DNA of 64,000 nt from Bdellovibrio sp. GT3. GTDB lineage: Bacteria; Bdellovibrionota; Bdellovibrionia; Bdellovibrionales; Bdellovibrionaceae. The position numbers and the translations under genes were made by a program. Where the stretch lies: NCBI RefSeq assembly GCF_037996765.1, contig NZ_JBBNAD010000005.1:1272001-1336000 (forward strand), given 5' to 3'. The notes under the pieces are model-generated. The model made no database searches. It was not told the origin of the DNA and worked only from the letters and a program-made list of their open reading frames with translations. Shown here piece after piece: positions 23,821-31,392 of this stretch; positions within the stretch are counted from its first letter, which is position 1, and each line of letters starts with the position of its first letter.

Positions 23821-24721
23821 TTTCCGTTCCGGCTCGAAAAACAACTCTCAACGCTCTTCCCAGCCACCTTCCCGTGGGGGATCTCGCCCTCAGGGTGGTG
23901 GTCGCCCTCAATCAAGTGGCGGTCGTTCTCCTCAAGGCGGTGGACGCTCTGAAAATCAAATTCCTCGAGAGTGGCGCATCGTTGTCGGCAATCACGCAAT
24001 CAAAGAAGCTTTGGCAGTTCGTCCTCGTGCTGTGAAGGGTTTGTGGTTGAAAAATGGCTGGGAAACTTCAGGTGATTTGCGCGAGATTGAAGAGCTTGCA
24101 CGCAAGAACAAAATCACAGCGGACATCAAGCAAGATACAGTGATCGATAAATTCGGTTCTTCTCATCAAGGTGCGGCTTTGTTTCTGGATAAAGCTCCAG
24201 AATTTGATATGAACGACCTGGACCAGCATGAAAATTCAATTCTTTTGATGCTGGACGGTATCGAGGATCCTCACAATCTGGGAGCAATCCTAAGAACCAG
24301 CTGGTTGGTTGGTGGTCATGGTGTGTTAATTCCAGAGGACCGCGCGGTGGGTCTAACTCCGACTGTGCATAAGGTAGCCTGTGGTGGGGCGGAGCATGTT
24401 CCGGTTGAAGCCACGACTAATTTTAGTAAGTACGCGGAAACATTAAAAGAAAAAGGCTATTGGATCTACGGTCTTAGCCCTCGCGGAAAGCGATCAATTT
24501 TCGAATTAGATTTGCCTGAGAAGGTAATTTGGGCAATCGGAGCCGAGGACAAAGGTTTGAGAGTGACAACAGAACGCCTTTGTGATGAATTGGTCTTCAT
24601 TCCGCAAACGAGTGCTTCTGCATCTTATAATGCGTCTGTCGCCACGGCTATGGCCTTGACGGAGACTTTAAGGCAGCACGCGGTGCGCGGAAATCGCAAA
24701 AAATCGCCATCCGACAAATAA
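23807..24721 (+). CDS. rlmB: SpoU-family 23S rRNA methyltransferase (RlmB/TrmH-like) with Gly/Arg-rich N-terminus
   Basis: SPOUT methyltransferase that 2'-O-methylates ribose in rRNA or tRNA using S-adenosylmethionine. The C-terminal trefoil-knot motifs are DPHNLGAILRT, WAIGAEDKGLR and SASYNASVATAMAL. A substrate-binding domain (about 55-130) with VVGNHAIKEAL resembles RlmB. Residues 1-50 are Gly, Arg, Ser and Gln rich with repeated PQGGGR units, an RGG-like disordered RNA-binding tail unusual for RlmB. It begins inside the 3' end of pyrF, with only a weak ribosome-binding site, so coupled translation is likely. Its exact target nucleotide cannot be read from the sequence. Confidence 0.9.
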   Translation: MKKNNFRSGSKNNSQRSSQPPSRGGSRPQGGGRPQSSGGRSPQGGGRSENQIPREWRIVVGNHAIKEALAVRPRAVKGLWLKNGWETSGDLREIEELARKNKITADIKQDTVIDKFGSSHQGAALFLDKAPEFDMNDLDQHENSILLMLDGIEDPHNLGAILRTSWLVGGHGVLIPEDRAVGLTPTVHKVACGGAEHVPVEATTNFSKYAETLKEKGYWIYGLSPRGKRSIFELDLPEKVIWAIGAEDKGLRVTTERLCDELVFIPQTSASASYNASVATAMALTETLRQHAVRGNRKKSPSDK

Positions 24722-24727
24722 TTATCT

Positions 24728-24757
24728 TTGACGAATGTAGATTTTTTCCACTATAAC
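24728..24757 (+). promoter_or_regulatory. Promoter of the tRNA-tuf operon
   Basis: TTGACG (24728-24733) and TATAAC (24752-24757) are 18 bases apart and lie 22 bases before the first tRNA. The short leader and the GC-poor spacer fit a strong stable-RNA promoter. Confidence 0.65.
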
Positions 24758-24778
24758 TCTTTCGGTTATCTCAGTGAT

Positions 24779-24854
24779 GCTGGTTTAGCTCAATTGGTAG
24801 AGCAGCTGATTTGTAATCAGCAGGTTGCGGGTTCGAGTCCCATAACCAGCTCCA
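24779..24854 (+). tRNA. tRNA-Thr (anticodon UGU)
   Basis: Acceptor stem GCTGGTT/AACCAGC, anticodon stem GCTGA/TCAGC with loop TTTGTAA, T-arm GGTTCGAGTCC and an encoded CCA. First of four tRNAs leading into tuf, the same Thr-Tyr-Gly-Thr-tuf order known from enterobacteria. Confidence 0.96.
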
Positions 24855-24884
24855 AATTTCTCTGAGTAAGTATTTAAAAAAAAT

Positions 24885-24970
24885 GGGTAGGTGCCCGAGT
24901 GGCTAAAGGGGACGGACTGTAAATCCGTTAGCTTACGCTTACGAAGGTTCGAATCCTTCCCTGCCCACCA
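24885..24970 (+). tRNA. tRNA-Tyr (anticodon GUA)
   Basis: 86-base class II tRNA with a long variable arm (TAGCTTACGCTTACG), anticodon stem ACGGA/TCCGT and loop CTGTAAA. Acceptor GGGTAGG pairs with CCTGCCC with one wobble; CCA is encoded. Confidence 0.96.
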
Positions 24971-25015
24971 TTTTTTTAAATATTTTCTCGGGGAAATTAG
25001 GGTTTTCTGTAATGG

Positions 25016-25092
25016 GCGGGAATAGCTCAATTGGCTAGAGTATCTGCCTTCCAAGCAGAGGGTTGCGGGTTCGAGACCCGTTTCCCGCTCCA
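25016..25092 (+). tRNA. tRNA-Gly (anticodon UCC)
   Basis: Acceptor GCGGGAA/TTCCCGC, anticodon stem TCTGC/GCAGA with loop CTTCCAA, T-arm GGTTCGAGACC, encoded CCA. Confidence 0.96.
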
Positions 25093-25102
25093 ATTTTCAG
25101 AT

Positions 25103-25177
25103 GCCCATGTAGCTCAGTGGTAGAGCACACCCTTGGTAAGGGTGAGGTCGTCGGTTCGGCTCCGATCATGGGCTCCA
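25103..25177 (+). tRNA. tRNA-Thr (anticodon GGU)
   Basis: Acceptor GCCCATG/CATGGGC, anticodon stem CACCC/GGGTG with loop TTGGTAA, T-arm GGTTCGGCTCC, encoded CCA. It lies 73 bases before tuf. Confidence 0.96.
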
Positions 25178-25250
25178 CTTAGTTTTACTTGAATTTGCAA
25201 TTAAATGTATTAAGTTAGATAAAAATAAAAAATCTCTGCAGGAGGATATA

Positions 25251-26441
25251 ATGTCTAAAGAGAAATTCACGCGTAATAAGCCGCATGTTAACATCGGTAC
25301 AATCGGTCACGTTGACCACGGTAAAACAACTTTGACTGCTGCTATCACTACTACTCTTGCAGCGGCTGGTAAAGCTCAAGCGATGTCTTACGATCAAATC
25401 GATAAGTCTCCTGAAGAGAGAGAGCGTGGTATCACTATCTCTACTACTCACGTTGAGTACGAAACTGACAACCGTCACTACGCTCACGTTGATTGCCCAG
25501 GACATGCTGACTACGTAAAAAACATGATCACTGGTGCTGCTCAAATGGACGGCGCTATCCTAGTTGTTTCTTCTGCTGACGGTCCTATGCCACAAACTCG
25601 TGAACACATCCTTTTGGGTCGCCAAGTTGGTATCCCTGCAATGGTTGTTTTCATGAACAAAGTTGACATGGTTGACGATAAAGAACTTCTTGAGCTAGTT
25701 GAGCTTGAAATCCGCGAGCTTCTTTCTAAATACGAATACCCAGGTGACGAGATCCCAGTTGTAATGGGTTCTGCTTTGAAAGCATTGGAAGGTGACACTT
25801 CTGATATCGGTCGCCCTGCTATCATGAAATTGATGGCTGCTTGTGACGCTTACATCCCACAACCAGCTCGTGCTACTGACAAAACTTTCTTGATGCCAGT
25901 AGAGGACGTGTTCTCTATCTCTGGTCGTGGTACAGTTGTTACTGGCCGTGTTGAGCGTGGTATCGTTAAAGTTGGTGACGAGATCGAAATCATCGGTATC
26001 CGTCCAACTCAAAAAACTACTGTTACTGGTATCGAGATGTTCCGTAAACTTCTTGATGAAGGTCAAGCGGGCGACAACTGCGGCGTTCTTCTTCGTGGTA
26101 CTAAAAAAGAAGACGTTGAGCGTGGTCAAGTTCTTGCTAAACCAGGTTCAGTTAAACCTCACAAAAAATTCAAAGCTGAAGCGTACATCCTTACTAAAGA
26201 AGAAGGTGGACGTCATACTCCATTCTTCAACGGTTACCGTCCACAGTTCTACTTCCGTACAACTGACGTAACTGGTGTTTGTACTCTTAAAGCTGGCACT
26301 GAAATGGTTATGCCAGGTGACCGCGTTGAATTGGCAGTTGAGTTGATCGCTCCAATCGCGATGGAAAAAGAATTGCGTTTCGCGATCCGCGAAGGTGGCC
26401 GTACAGTTGGCGCCGGCGTTGTTATCGAAATCCAAGAGTAG
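25251..26441 (+). CDS. tuf: Elongation factor Tu
   Basis: GTPase that delivers aminoacyl-tRNA to the ribosomal A site. The 396 residues have the G1 loop [10 protein letters not shown], switch [21 protein letters not shown] and GSALK, followed by beta-barrel domains 2 and 3 ([18 protein letters not shown], ending VIEIQE). GCAGGAGGATATA precedes the ATG. Codons are strongly biased toward T- and C-ending forms, as for very highly expressed genes. It follows four tRNA genes rather than fusA; no second tuf copy is in the window. Confidence 0.99.
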   Translation: MSKEKFTRNKPHVNIGTIGHVDHGKTTLTAAITTTLAAAGKAQAMSYDQIDKSPEERERGITISTTHVEYETDNRHYAHVDCPGHADYVKNMITGAAQMDGAILVVSSADGPMPQTREHILLGRQVGIPAMVVFMNKVDMVDDKELLELVELEIRELLSKYEYPGDEIPVVMGSALKALEGDTSDIGRPAIMKLMAACDAYIPQPARATDKTFLMPVEDVFSISGRGTVVTGRVERGIVKVGDEIEIIGIRPTQKTTVTGIEMFRKLLDEGQAGDNCGVLLRGTKKEDVERGQVLAKPGSVKPHKKFKAEAYILTKEEGGRHTPFFNGYRPQFYFRTTDVTGVCTLKAGTEMVMPGDRVELAVELIAPIAMEKELRFAIREGGRTVGAGVVIEIQE

Positions 26442-26472
26442 GATTTAACGCAGCATAGGCTGAAATAAAAAT

Positions 26473-26514
26473 CACCCGGGGGACTCCTTGACAAAAGGGT
26501 CCCCCTCGGTGTTT
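26473..26514 (+). terminator. Hairpin after tuf, probable terminator
   Basis: GGGGGAC (26478-26484) pairs with GTCCCCC (26499-26505), extended by CACC/GGTG, then GTTTCTT. The T-run is weak, so partial readthrough into the tRNA-Trp unit is possible. Confidence 0.55.
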
Positions 26515-26590
26515 CTTGCGGTAACGAAAATTTCTAGCAAGAATGTTGTTTTCCTTTTTGGGAAAGAAAAAGCCAAAACTATGTTTTGGG

Positions 26591-26698
26591 TTTTTATTGA
26601 CGAGAAGTGGTCAGCACCAAGGCGCAAGGCGGAGGCCCTACGAATAGTAGGCCGACAACGAAGCAACGCAGGGGATGGCCGATTGTCGTCAATAAAAA
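26591..26698. repeat. 108-bp imperfect palindromic element between tuf and tRNA-Trp
   Basis: The ends are a perfect 13-bp inverted repeat, TTTTTATTGACGA (26591-26603) and TCGTCAATAAAAA (26686-26698). At the centre GGCCCTAC (26634-26641) pairs with GTAGGCC (26647-26653) across GAATA. The flanks contain GGCGCAAGGCGGAGG and CGAAGCAACGC, with partial pairing between them. The whole could fold into one long stem. It has no open reading frame and looks like a dispersed palindromic repeat or a structured RNA just upstream of tRNA-Trp. Confidence 0.6.
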
Positions 26699-26701
26699 TG
26701 C

Positions 26702-26777
26702 AGGGGTGTAGCTCCAGTGGTAGAGCGAACGACTCCAAATCGTTAGGTCGTGGGTTCGAATCCCTCCGCCCCTGCCA
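26702..26777 (+). tRNA. tRNA-Trp (anticodon CCA)
   Basis: Acceptor AGGGGTG/CGCCCCT with one wobble, anticodon stem AACGA/TCGTT with loop CTCCAAA, T-arm GGTTCGAATCC, discriminator G and encoded CCA. It lies 36 bases before secE, the common tRNA-Trp-secE-nusG arrangement. Confidence 0.96.
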
Positions 26778-26813
26778 ATTTCTACAGAAATATTTCAACA
26801 GGAATGAGGTATC

Positions 26814-27191
26814 GTGGAAAAAACTAACTCTAAGATTATTACTCTTAGTTTCGCAATCGCAGGTGCTTTGGTTGGATTGACCGTGCACATGCTTATCAAG
26901 GCATTCTCTGGTGCATTTGGTATCGTTGCAAAATTGGCTGACAACGACTTGTTCAAGCACGGTCTTCCGGTTGCTTCAGGTATCTTGTTGTTCGTGGCAC
27001 TTCAGTTCAACCCACGCGTACAGGCATGGGCTGAGGAAGTTGTATCTGAGATCCGTAAGGTTGTATGGCCTTCACGTAAAGATACAACGGCTATGACTAT
27101 CGTTTGTATCGTAATGGTTCTTATCTCAAGCGTGATTATCAGCTCTTTTGACCTGATTTCTGGCTTCTTTATCAACTATCTAATGAAGTAA
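26814..27191 (+). CDS. secE: Preprotein translocase subunit SecE
   Basis: Clamp subunit of the SecYEG channel in the inner membrane. The 125 residues carry three predicted membrane helices (about 9-30, 50-65, 97-120), as in the longer enterobacterial form. The conserved amphipathic segment ends EVVSEIRKVVWPSRKD, which packs against SecY. It starts with GTG at 26814 after GGAATGAGGT. It lies between tRNA-Trp and nusG, the normal operon. Confidence 0.95.
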   Translation: MEKTNSKIITLSFAIAGALVGLTVHMLIKAFSGAFGIVAKLADNDLFKHGLPVASGILLFVALQFNPRVQAWAEEVVSEIRKVVWPSRKDTTAMTIVCIVMVLISSVIISSFDLISGFFINYLMK

Positions 27192-27200
27192 GGATCGGCC

Positions 27201-27734
27201 ATGGACAAAAAGTGGTACATCGTCAACGTTCAGACAAGTTGTGAAAATACGGCTAAAAAGGCTATCGAAGAGAAGATCAAAACTTCCAAAATGGAAGAGT
27301 TCTTCGGCGAGATCCTTATTCCGGCTGAAAACGTAGTTGAGCTTGTAAAAGGCCAAAAACAAACTAGATCGCGTAAATTTTTCCCGGGTTATATCTTCGT
27401 TCAAATGTTTTTGAATGATGAGACTTGGCATTTGGTGAGAAATGCGTCAAAAGTAACAGGCTTCGTGGGTGGCACTAAAACGCGTCCTCCAGAAGTACCT
27501 GAAGCTGAGGTTTTCCGCGTAACACAGCAAATGGCTGGCGTTGCAGAAAAACCAAAAATGAAGGTGAAGTTCACTATTGGTGAAAATGTGACTGTTGTTG
27601 ACGGTCCATTTGCTAACTTCCAGGGAACAGTAGAAGAAGTGAACGAGGACAAAGCGAAGCTTAAAGTTCTTGTGAGCATCTTCGGTAGACCAACTCCAGT
27701 TGAGTTGGACTACATTCAAGTAGATAAAGCTTAA
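27201..27734 (+). CDS. nusG: Transcription termination/antitermination factor NusG
   Basis: Binds RNA polymerase to suppress pausing and links it to Rho or the ribosome. The 177-residue chain has the NGN domain ([21 protein letters not shown], then [14 protein letters not shown]) and a C-terminal KOW domain ([27 protein letters not shown]). Normal length. It starts 9 bases after secE and precedes rplK by 60 bases. Confidence 0.97.
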   Translation: MDKKWYIVNVQTSCENTAKKAIEEKIKTSKMEEFFGEILIPAENVVELVKGQKQTRSRKFFPGYIFVQMFLNDETWHLVRNASKVTGFVGGTKTRPPEVPEAEVFRVTQQMAGVAEKPKMKVKFTIGENVTVVDGPFANFQGTVEEVNEDKAKLKVLVSIFGRPTPVELDYIQVDKA

Positions 27735-27794
27735 ATCCTAGGCCGCATGGGGCGGACCAAGGACTTTTAATTACACCTCTTGCAGGAGTGGGTC

Positions 27795-28217
27795 ATGGCA
27801 AAAAAAGTTACAGGAATGATCAAGCTGCAAATACCGGCAGGGAAAGCTAATCCAGCTCCTCCCGTTGGACCGGCACTTGGACAGCACGGGGTAAACATCA
27901 TGGAATTCTGTAAGCAGTTCAACGCTCGTACACAAGCGTTGGGTGATAGCATCATCCCTATCATCATCACTGTTTATCAGGACAGATCGTTTACTTTCAT
28001 CACAAAAACACCACCGGTGTCTTCTTTGATTAAAAAGGCGTTGAAATTGGAATCTGGTTCCAAAATGCCTCAAAAAGACAAAGTTGGAAAAATTAATAAC
28101 GATCAAATCAAGCAAATCGCTACAACGAAATTGCCTGACTTGAACTGCTTGAAAGTTGAATCTGCAATGTCACAAGTTGCTGGTACAGCTAAGAGCATGG
28201 GCATCGACATCGCGTAG
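27795..28217 (+). CDS. rplK: 50S ribosomal protein L11
   Basis: Stalk-base protein contacting 23S rRNA helices 43-44 and translation factors. 140 residues with [21 protein letters not shown] at the N-terminal domain and the rRNA-binding C-terminal domain ending [11 protein letters not shown]. The frame opens at a TTG five codons earlier, but ATG 27795 follows GCAGGAGTGGGT and begins the family-typical MAKKVTG. First gene of the L11-L1 pair. Confidence 0.98.
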   Translation: MAKKVTGMIKLQIPAGKANPAPPVGPALGQHGVNIMEFCKQFNARTQALGDSIIPIIITVYQDRSFTFITKTPPVSSLIKKALKLESGSKMPQKDKVGKINNDQIKQIATTKLPDLNCLKVESAMSQVAGTAKSMGIDIA

Positions 28218-28226
28218 GAGTGAACA

Positions 28227-28934
28227 ATGGCAGGTAAAAAGTTCGCAGCTGCTTCTAAAAAAGTAGATTCTGCAAAAAAATACTCTGTTGAAGAAGCATT
28301 CAAACTAGTTGTTGAGTCCGCTCCAGCAAAATTTGATGAATCTATCGACGTAGCATTGCGTTTGGGTATCGACCCTAAGCAATCTGATCAACAAGTTCGT
28401 GGCGCAATCGCATTGCCTCACGGTTTGGGTAAAGAAGTAAAAGTAGTTGTTTTCGCAAAAGGTCCTAAAGAGACTGAAGCGAAAAACGCTGGCGCAGACT
28501 TTGTTGGCGCTGACGACCTTGTGGCTAAAATCCAAGGTGGCTGGTTGGATTTCGATAAATGTATCGCGACTCCAGATATGATGGCGACTGTTTCTAAAGT
28601 TGCTAAAATTCTAGGGCCTCGTGGTTTGATGCCGAATCCAAAAATCGGTACTGTAACTATGAACGTTGGCGAAGCCGTAACTGCTGAGAAAAAAGGTAAG
28701 TTGGATTTCCGCGTTGATAAAGCAGGTATCGTACATGCTGGTATCGGTAAGAAATCTATGGGCGATGCTAAACTTCGTGATAACTTCATGGTCCTTTTGG
28801 GCGCATTGGTTAAAGCGAAACCAGCATCTTCTAAAGGTATCTACCTTCGCTCTATCTCCGTAGCATCAACTATGGGTCCAGGCGTGAAGATCGAGCCAAA
28901 TGCGGCAGCAGCTGCAACTGGTTCACTAGCGTAG
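28227..28934 (+). CDS. rplA: 50S ribosomal protein L1
   Basis: Forms the L1 stalk at the E site; in many bacteria it also represses its own operon by binding the leader mRNA. The 235 residues include the two-domain fold with VALRLGIDPKQSDQQVRG and the signature GPRGLMPNPKIGTVT. TAGGAGTGAACA precedes the ATG, 9 bases after rplK. A terminator hairpin follows, separating it from rplJ. Confidence 0.98.
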   Translation: MAGKKFAAASKKVDSAKKYSVEEAFKLVVESAPAKFDESIDVALRLGIDPKQSDQQVRGAIALPHGLGKEVKVVVFAKGPKETEAKNAGADFVGADDLVAKIQGGWLDFDKCIATPDMMATVSKVAKILGPRGLMPNPKIGTVTMNVGEAVTAEKKGKLDFRVDKAGIVHAGIGKKSMGDAKLRDNFMVLLGALVKAKPASSKGIYLRSISVASTMGPGVKIEPNAAAAATGSLA

Positions 28935-28940
28935 TTTTAT

Positions 28941-28974
28941 AAAGCTCCGGCGTTGTCGGGGCTTTTTGTTTTTT
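28941..28974 (+). terminator. Rho-independent terminator between rplA and rplJ
   Basis: AAAGCTCCG (28941-28949) pairs with CGGGGCTTT (28957-28965) with one wobble, followed by TTTTGTTTTTTATTTT. rplJ and rplL are therefore a separate or attenuated unit. Confidence 0.88.
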
Positions 28975-29019
28975 ATTTTAAAGCGATCAGAGACAGTAGG
29001 TTTTCTTCAGTGAATGTAA

Positions 29020-29134
29020 TCCCATGATTGTGTGGGGCCTGCCGAGATAAGGCTAAAAGGTTATTACCTCCAAACCGACCTGATTCGCACTCACCCCTTC
29101 GTAAGAAGGGAGTCTAATGAAAGGAGGCTCACTT
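29020..29134 (+). promoter_or_regulatory. Candidate L10 leader of rplJL
   Basis: The stretch before rplJ lies after the rplA terminator and contains GTGGGGCCTGCCGAGATAAGG, a purine-rich middle and a hairpin CCCTTC-GTAA-GAAGGG (29095-29110) just before the ribosome-binding site. In many bacteria the L10-L12 complex binds such a leader to repress translation. The match is by position and structure only. Confidence 0.4.
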
Positions 29135-29665
29135 ATGATCACTCGCGCAGATAAAGAGCAAGAGATTAAGCTTATCACTGAGAAATTCGGTAAAGCTAAA
29201 GGAGCTTTCATCGTTGACTTCAAAGGCATCAAGGTTGAGCAAGTAACTAACTTGCGCAAAAAATTGAATGCTGCTGATTCAGAGATGAAAGTTGTCCGTA
29301 ATACTCTGGCAAAAAGAGCGTTCAAAGATCACCCAGCAATTGAATCTGCATTTTCTACTTCAATGAAGGGTACTAACGCCATCGTATTCTCATACGGTGA
29401 AGTGAACGCGACTGCTAAAACATTGGCTGATTTCGCTAAGGACGTAGAAGTTCTTCAAATCAAGTCTGGTGTAATGGACGGCGAAGCTTTGAATGATGCT
29501 AAAATTAAGTTTTTGGCAACACTTCCTGGCAAAGACCAACTCCGTGCTATGTTCTTGGCTACACTTCTTGCTCCAGCAACTACACTTGCTAGATGCTTGA
29601 ATGTTTACGCTGAAAAACTTGGTGGCGGCGCTGACGCTGGTACTGAAGCAGCTCCACAAGCATAA
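29135..29665 (+). CDS. rplJ: 50S ribosomal protein L10
   Basis: Anchors L7/L12 dimers to the stalk base. The 176 residues have the rRNA-binding N-terminal domain ([20 protein letters not shown], then [11 protein letters not shown]) and a C-terminal helix for L12. ATG 29135 follows AAAGGAGG by seven bases; the earlier ATG at 29117 would put the ribosome-binding site inside the gene. Ends 81 bases before rplL. Confidence 0.97.
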   Translation: MITRADKEQEIKLITEKFGKAKGAFIVDFKGIKVEQVTNLRKKLNAADSEMKVVRNTLAKRAFKDHPAIESAFSTSMKGTNAIVFSYGEVNATAKTLADFAKDVEVLQIKSGVMDGEALNDAKIKFLATLPGKDQLRAMFLATLLAPATTLARCLNVYAEKLGGGADAGTEAAPQA

Positions 29666-29746
29666 TGCTTGAGCTCCGGCTATTCGGAGTTAATGGTGCT
29701 AAACAATTGAATTTTAAATAATTTTTTAAATCCCTGGAGGATTAAA

Positions 29747-30112
29747 ATGTCTCTAACTAACGATCAACTTGTTGACGCATTGTCTGCGAAAACAGTTCTT
29801 GAAATCGCTGAACTTGTAAAAATGCTTGAAGAAAAATGGGGCGTTTCTGCTGCTGCTCCTGTAGCTGCTGCAGCTGGTCCTGCTGCTGCTGTTGAAGAAA
29901 AAACTGCATTCGACGTAATCTTGGTTGATGCTGGCGCGAACAAAATCAACGTAATCAAAGAAGTACGTGGTTTGACTGGTTTGGGTCTTGCTGAAGCTAA
30001 AGCACTAGTTGAAGCTGGTGGCAAAGCTGTTAAAGAAGGCGCGACTAAAGAAGACGCTGAAAAAATCAAAAAAGCTCTTGAAGCTGCGGGCGCGAAAGTT
30101 ACTGTTAAGTAG
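29747..30112 (+). CDS. rplL: 50S ribosomal protein L7/L12
   Basis: Flexible stalk protein that recruits and stimulates translational GTPases. 121 residues: N-terminal dimerisation helices, an Ala-rich hinge ([18 protein letters not shown]), and the C-terminal domain with [36 protein letters not shown] precedes the ATG. A terminator follows, so unlike the usual rplJL-rpoBC arrangement this unit ends here. Confidence 0.98.
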   Translation: MSLTNDQLVDALSAKTVLEIAELVKMLEEKWGVSAAAPVAAAAGPAAAVEEKTAFDVILVDAGANKINVIKEVRGLTGLGLAEAKALVEAGGKAVKEGATKEDAEKIKKALEAAGAKVTVK

Positions 30113-30144
30113 TTTTTTGCTACCAAAATTTTTGGTTCATGCCG

Positions 30145-30179
30145 AAAGCCTCGTGGAAACACGGGGCTTTTTGCTTTTT
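30145..30179 (+). terminator. Rho-independent terminator after rplL
   Basis: AAAGCCTCGTG pairs with CACGGGGCTTT (one wobble) around GAAA, followed by TTGCTTTTTA. A GNRA-type tetraloop and T-rich tail make it convincing. Confidence 0.92.
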
Positions 30180-30202
30180 AGGACCTTGAATTTGCGAAGA
30201 CC

Positions 30203-30346
30203 GCCGGGCTTTTCGAGAATCCGCTGGCTTCCCTCTGTATTTTTCGACACGCGCATCCGGCGCTCACCCGGCTTGGGTACCGCATCCTGCGGGCCGGGAG
30301 GTCGAAAACTTCAGAGGCAATCCATCAGCTTCTCGAAAATCCCGGC
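30203..30346. repeat. 144-bp element with 46-base imperfect terminal inverted repeats
   Basis: The left arm 30203-30248 and the reverse complement of the right arm 30301-30346 agree at 38 of 46 positions without a gap, sharing blocks GCCGGG, TTTTCGAGAA, CCTCTG and TTTTCGAC. Inside, CCCGGC (30267-30272) and GCCGGG (30293-30298) form a second stem. No coding frame is credible. It lies between the rplL terminator and the convergent lipoprotein gene, and resembles a MITE-like insertion or dispersed palindromic repeat. Eight mismatches suggest age or selection on structure rather than a recent copy. Confidence 0.7.
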
Positions 30347-30401
30347 TTGTTGCTAAATGTGTGGATAAAAAGCAACAAGATCCGAATTTTTTGAGATGGA
30401 G

Positions 30402-31145
30402 TTACCAGGCGAAGCCTATTTTTACTGCTAGGGCGTCTTGGTTTTTTATGTGGCGGGCTTTTTTCCAGTCGATGATGATTTTATTGTATTCGATGCCGTA
30501 GCGGAGACCGCTTCCTGTTGAGGTGATTCCTGTAGCGAAGTATTCGTGGGTGCCGTTGGTGTCGTAGGGGCCGAAACTGCCGTTAGGGTTTGTTACGTTT
30601 GTTGAGACATCGTGGGTTTCGCGGATATACGAGAAATAGGGGGCTATTTTTTCGTATTTGTATCCGATGCTTGCACCCAGTTGTCTTGTGCTGACTTTGG
30701 ATTTTGCTTCGCTGGTGCTGCTGTTGGTTGTATTTTCTGTGGTAACATCTCTGTTGCCGGCGGCTCCGTGGATGCTGGCAACCCAATTGTTCGAGGTTGC
30801 TCCGTGATTTAAGATTTGAACTCGGGCACCTAGGAGTGAGTTATCAAAGAAAAGTTCCAGTCCTTTCCATGCGGTGATTCTGCCGTCTAAGCCTACGTTA
30901 TTAAAAAGGAAAAAGTCTCCAGTGTCCACGTCTGCGTTGATCACCGTTGGGTCGGTGACGGGTGGGTTTGAGGAAGTGTCGTTCACGACAGTCACTTTGG
31001 TTACGGATCCGACAACGACCGCGAGCTGGCCGCTGCCGGCATTGTCTTCGACGATCGGGGTGGCGAAATGGGATGATCTGAAGTTAATTGTGTGGGTGCA
31101 GCCAGTGAATAAGATAGCAGCTAATAGCGGTAAAAAACTTTTCAT
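30402..31145 (-). CDS. Predicted outer-membrane lipoprotein with barrel-like C-terminus
   Basis: Unassigned 247-residue protein. The signal peptide ends in the lipobox LFTGC with the lipidated Cys at 16. The rest is Ser/Thr/Asn-rich with alternating hydrophobic strands (LGASIGYKYEKIAPYFSYIRE, GLRYGIEYNKIIIDW) and a terminal Trp (VKIGFAW), typical of outer-membrane barrels. A lipid anchor plus barrel is unusual, and the Cys could instead be a coincidence. ATG 31145 follows GAGGAC; ATG 31157 is four codons earlier. It is the only minus-strand gene in the supercluster and sits exactly between rplL and rpoB, divergent from rpoB. Confidence 0.75.
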   Translation of the reverse strand: MKSFLPLLAAILFTGCTHTINFRSSHFATPIVEDNAGSGQLAVVVGSVTKVTVVNDTSSNPPVTDPTVINADVDTGDFFLFNNVGLDGRITAWKGLELFFDNSLLGARVQILNHGATSNNWVASIHGAAGNRDVTTENTTNSSTSEAKSKVSTRQLGASIGYKYEKIAPYFSYIRETHDVSTNVTNPNGSFGPYDTNGTHEYFATGITSTGSGLRYGIEYNKIIIDWKKARHIKNQDALAVKIGFAW

Positions 31146-31286
31146 AGTTGTCCTCATGTGAAAATCCTACGGACTGCTTTGTGATATGACAACAAATGCG
31201 GCAAACGAGGTCCCAATGCGATGCGCTAATCAATCGAGCTGATGGCTGTGGAATAGTGCCAAAAACCATCAGAATCACTTGATTTA

Positions 31287-31314
31287 TTGGAAACTTAGAG
31301 TAGCTTGGGATACT
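31287..31314 (+). promoter_or_regulatory. Candidate rpoBC promoter
   Basis: TTGGAA (31287-31292) and GATACT (31309-31314) are 16 bases apart, about 80 bases before the rpoB start. A separate promoter is needed because rplL is terminated and the lipoprotein gene runs the other way. The match is only moderate. Confidence 0.4.
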
Positions 31315-31392
31315 TGCGTTTTCTTTATTTAATGTGGTTCTTGATTCTTCCGCCCGAAGTGAAGTTTCGATTTTCTTATCACGGAGAGTACA

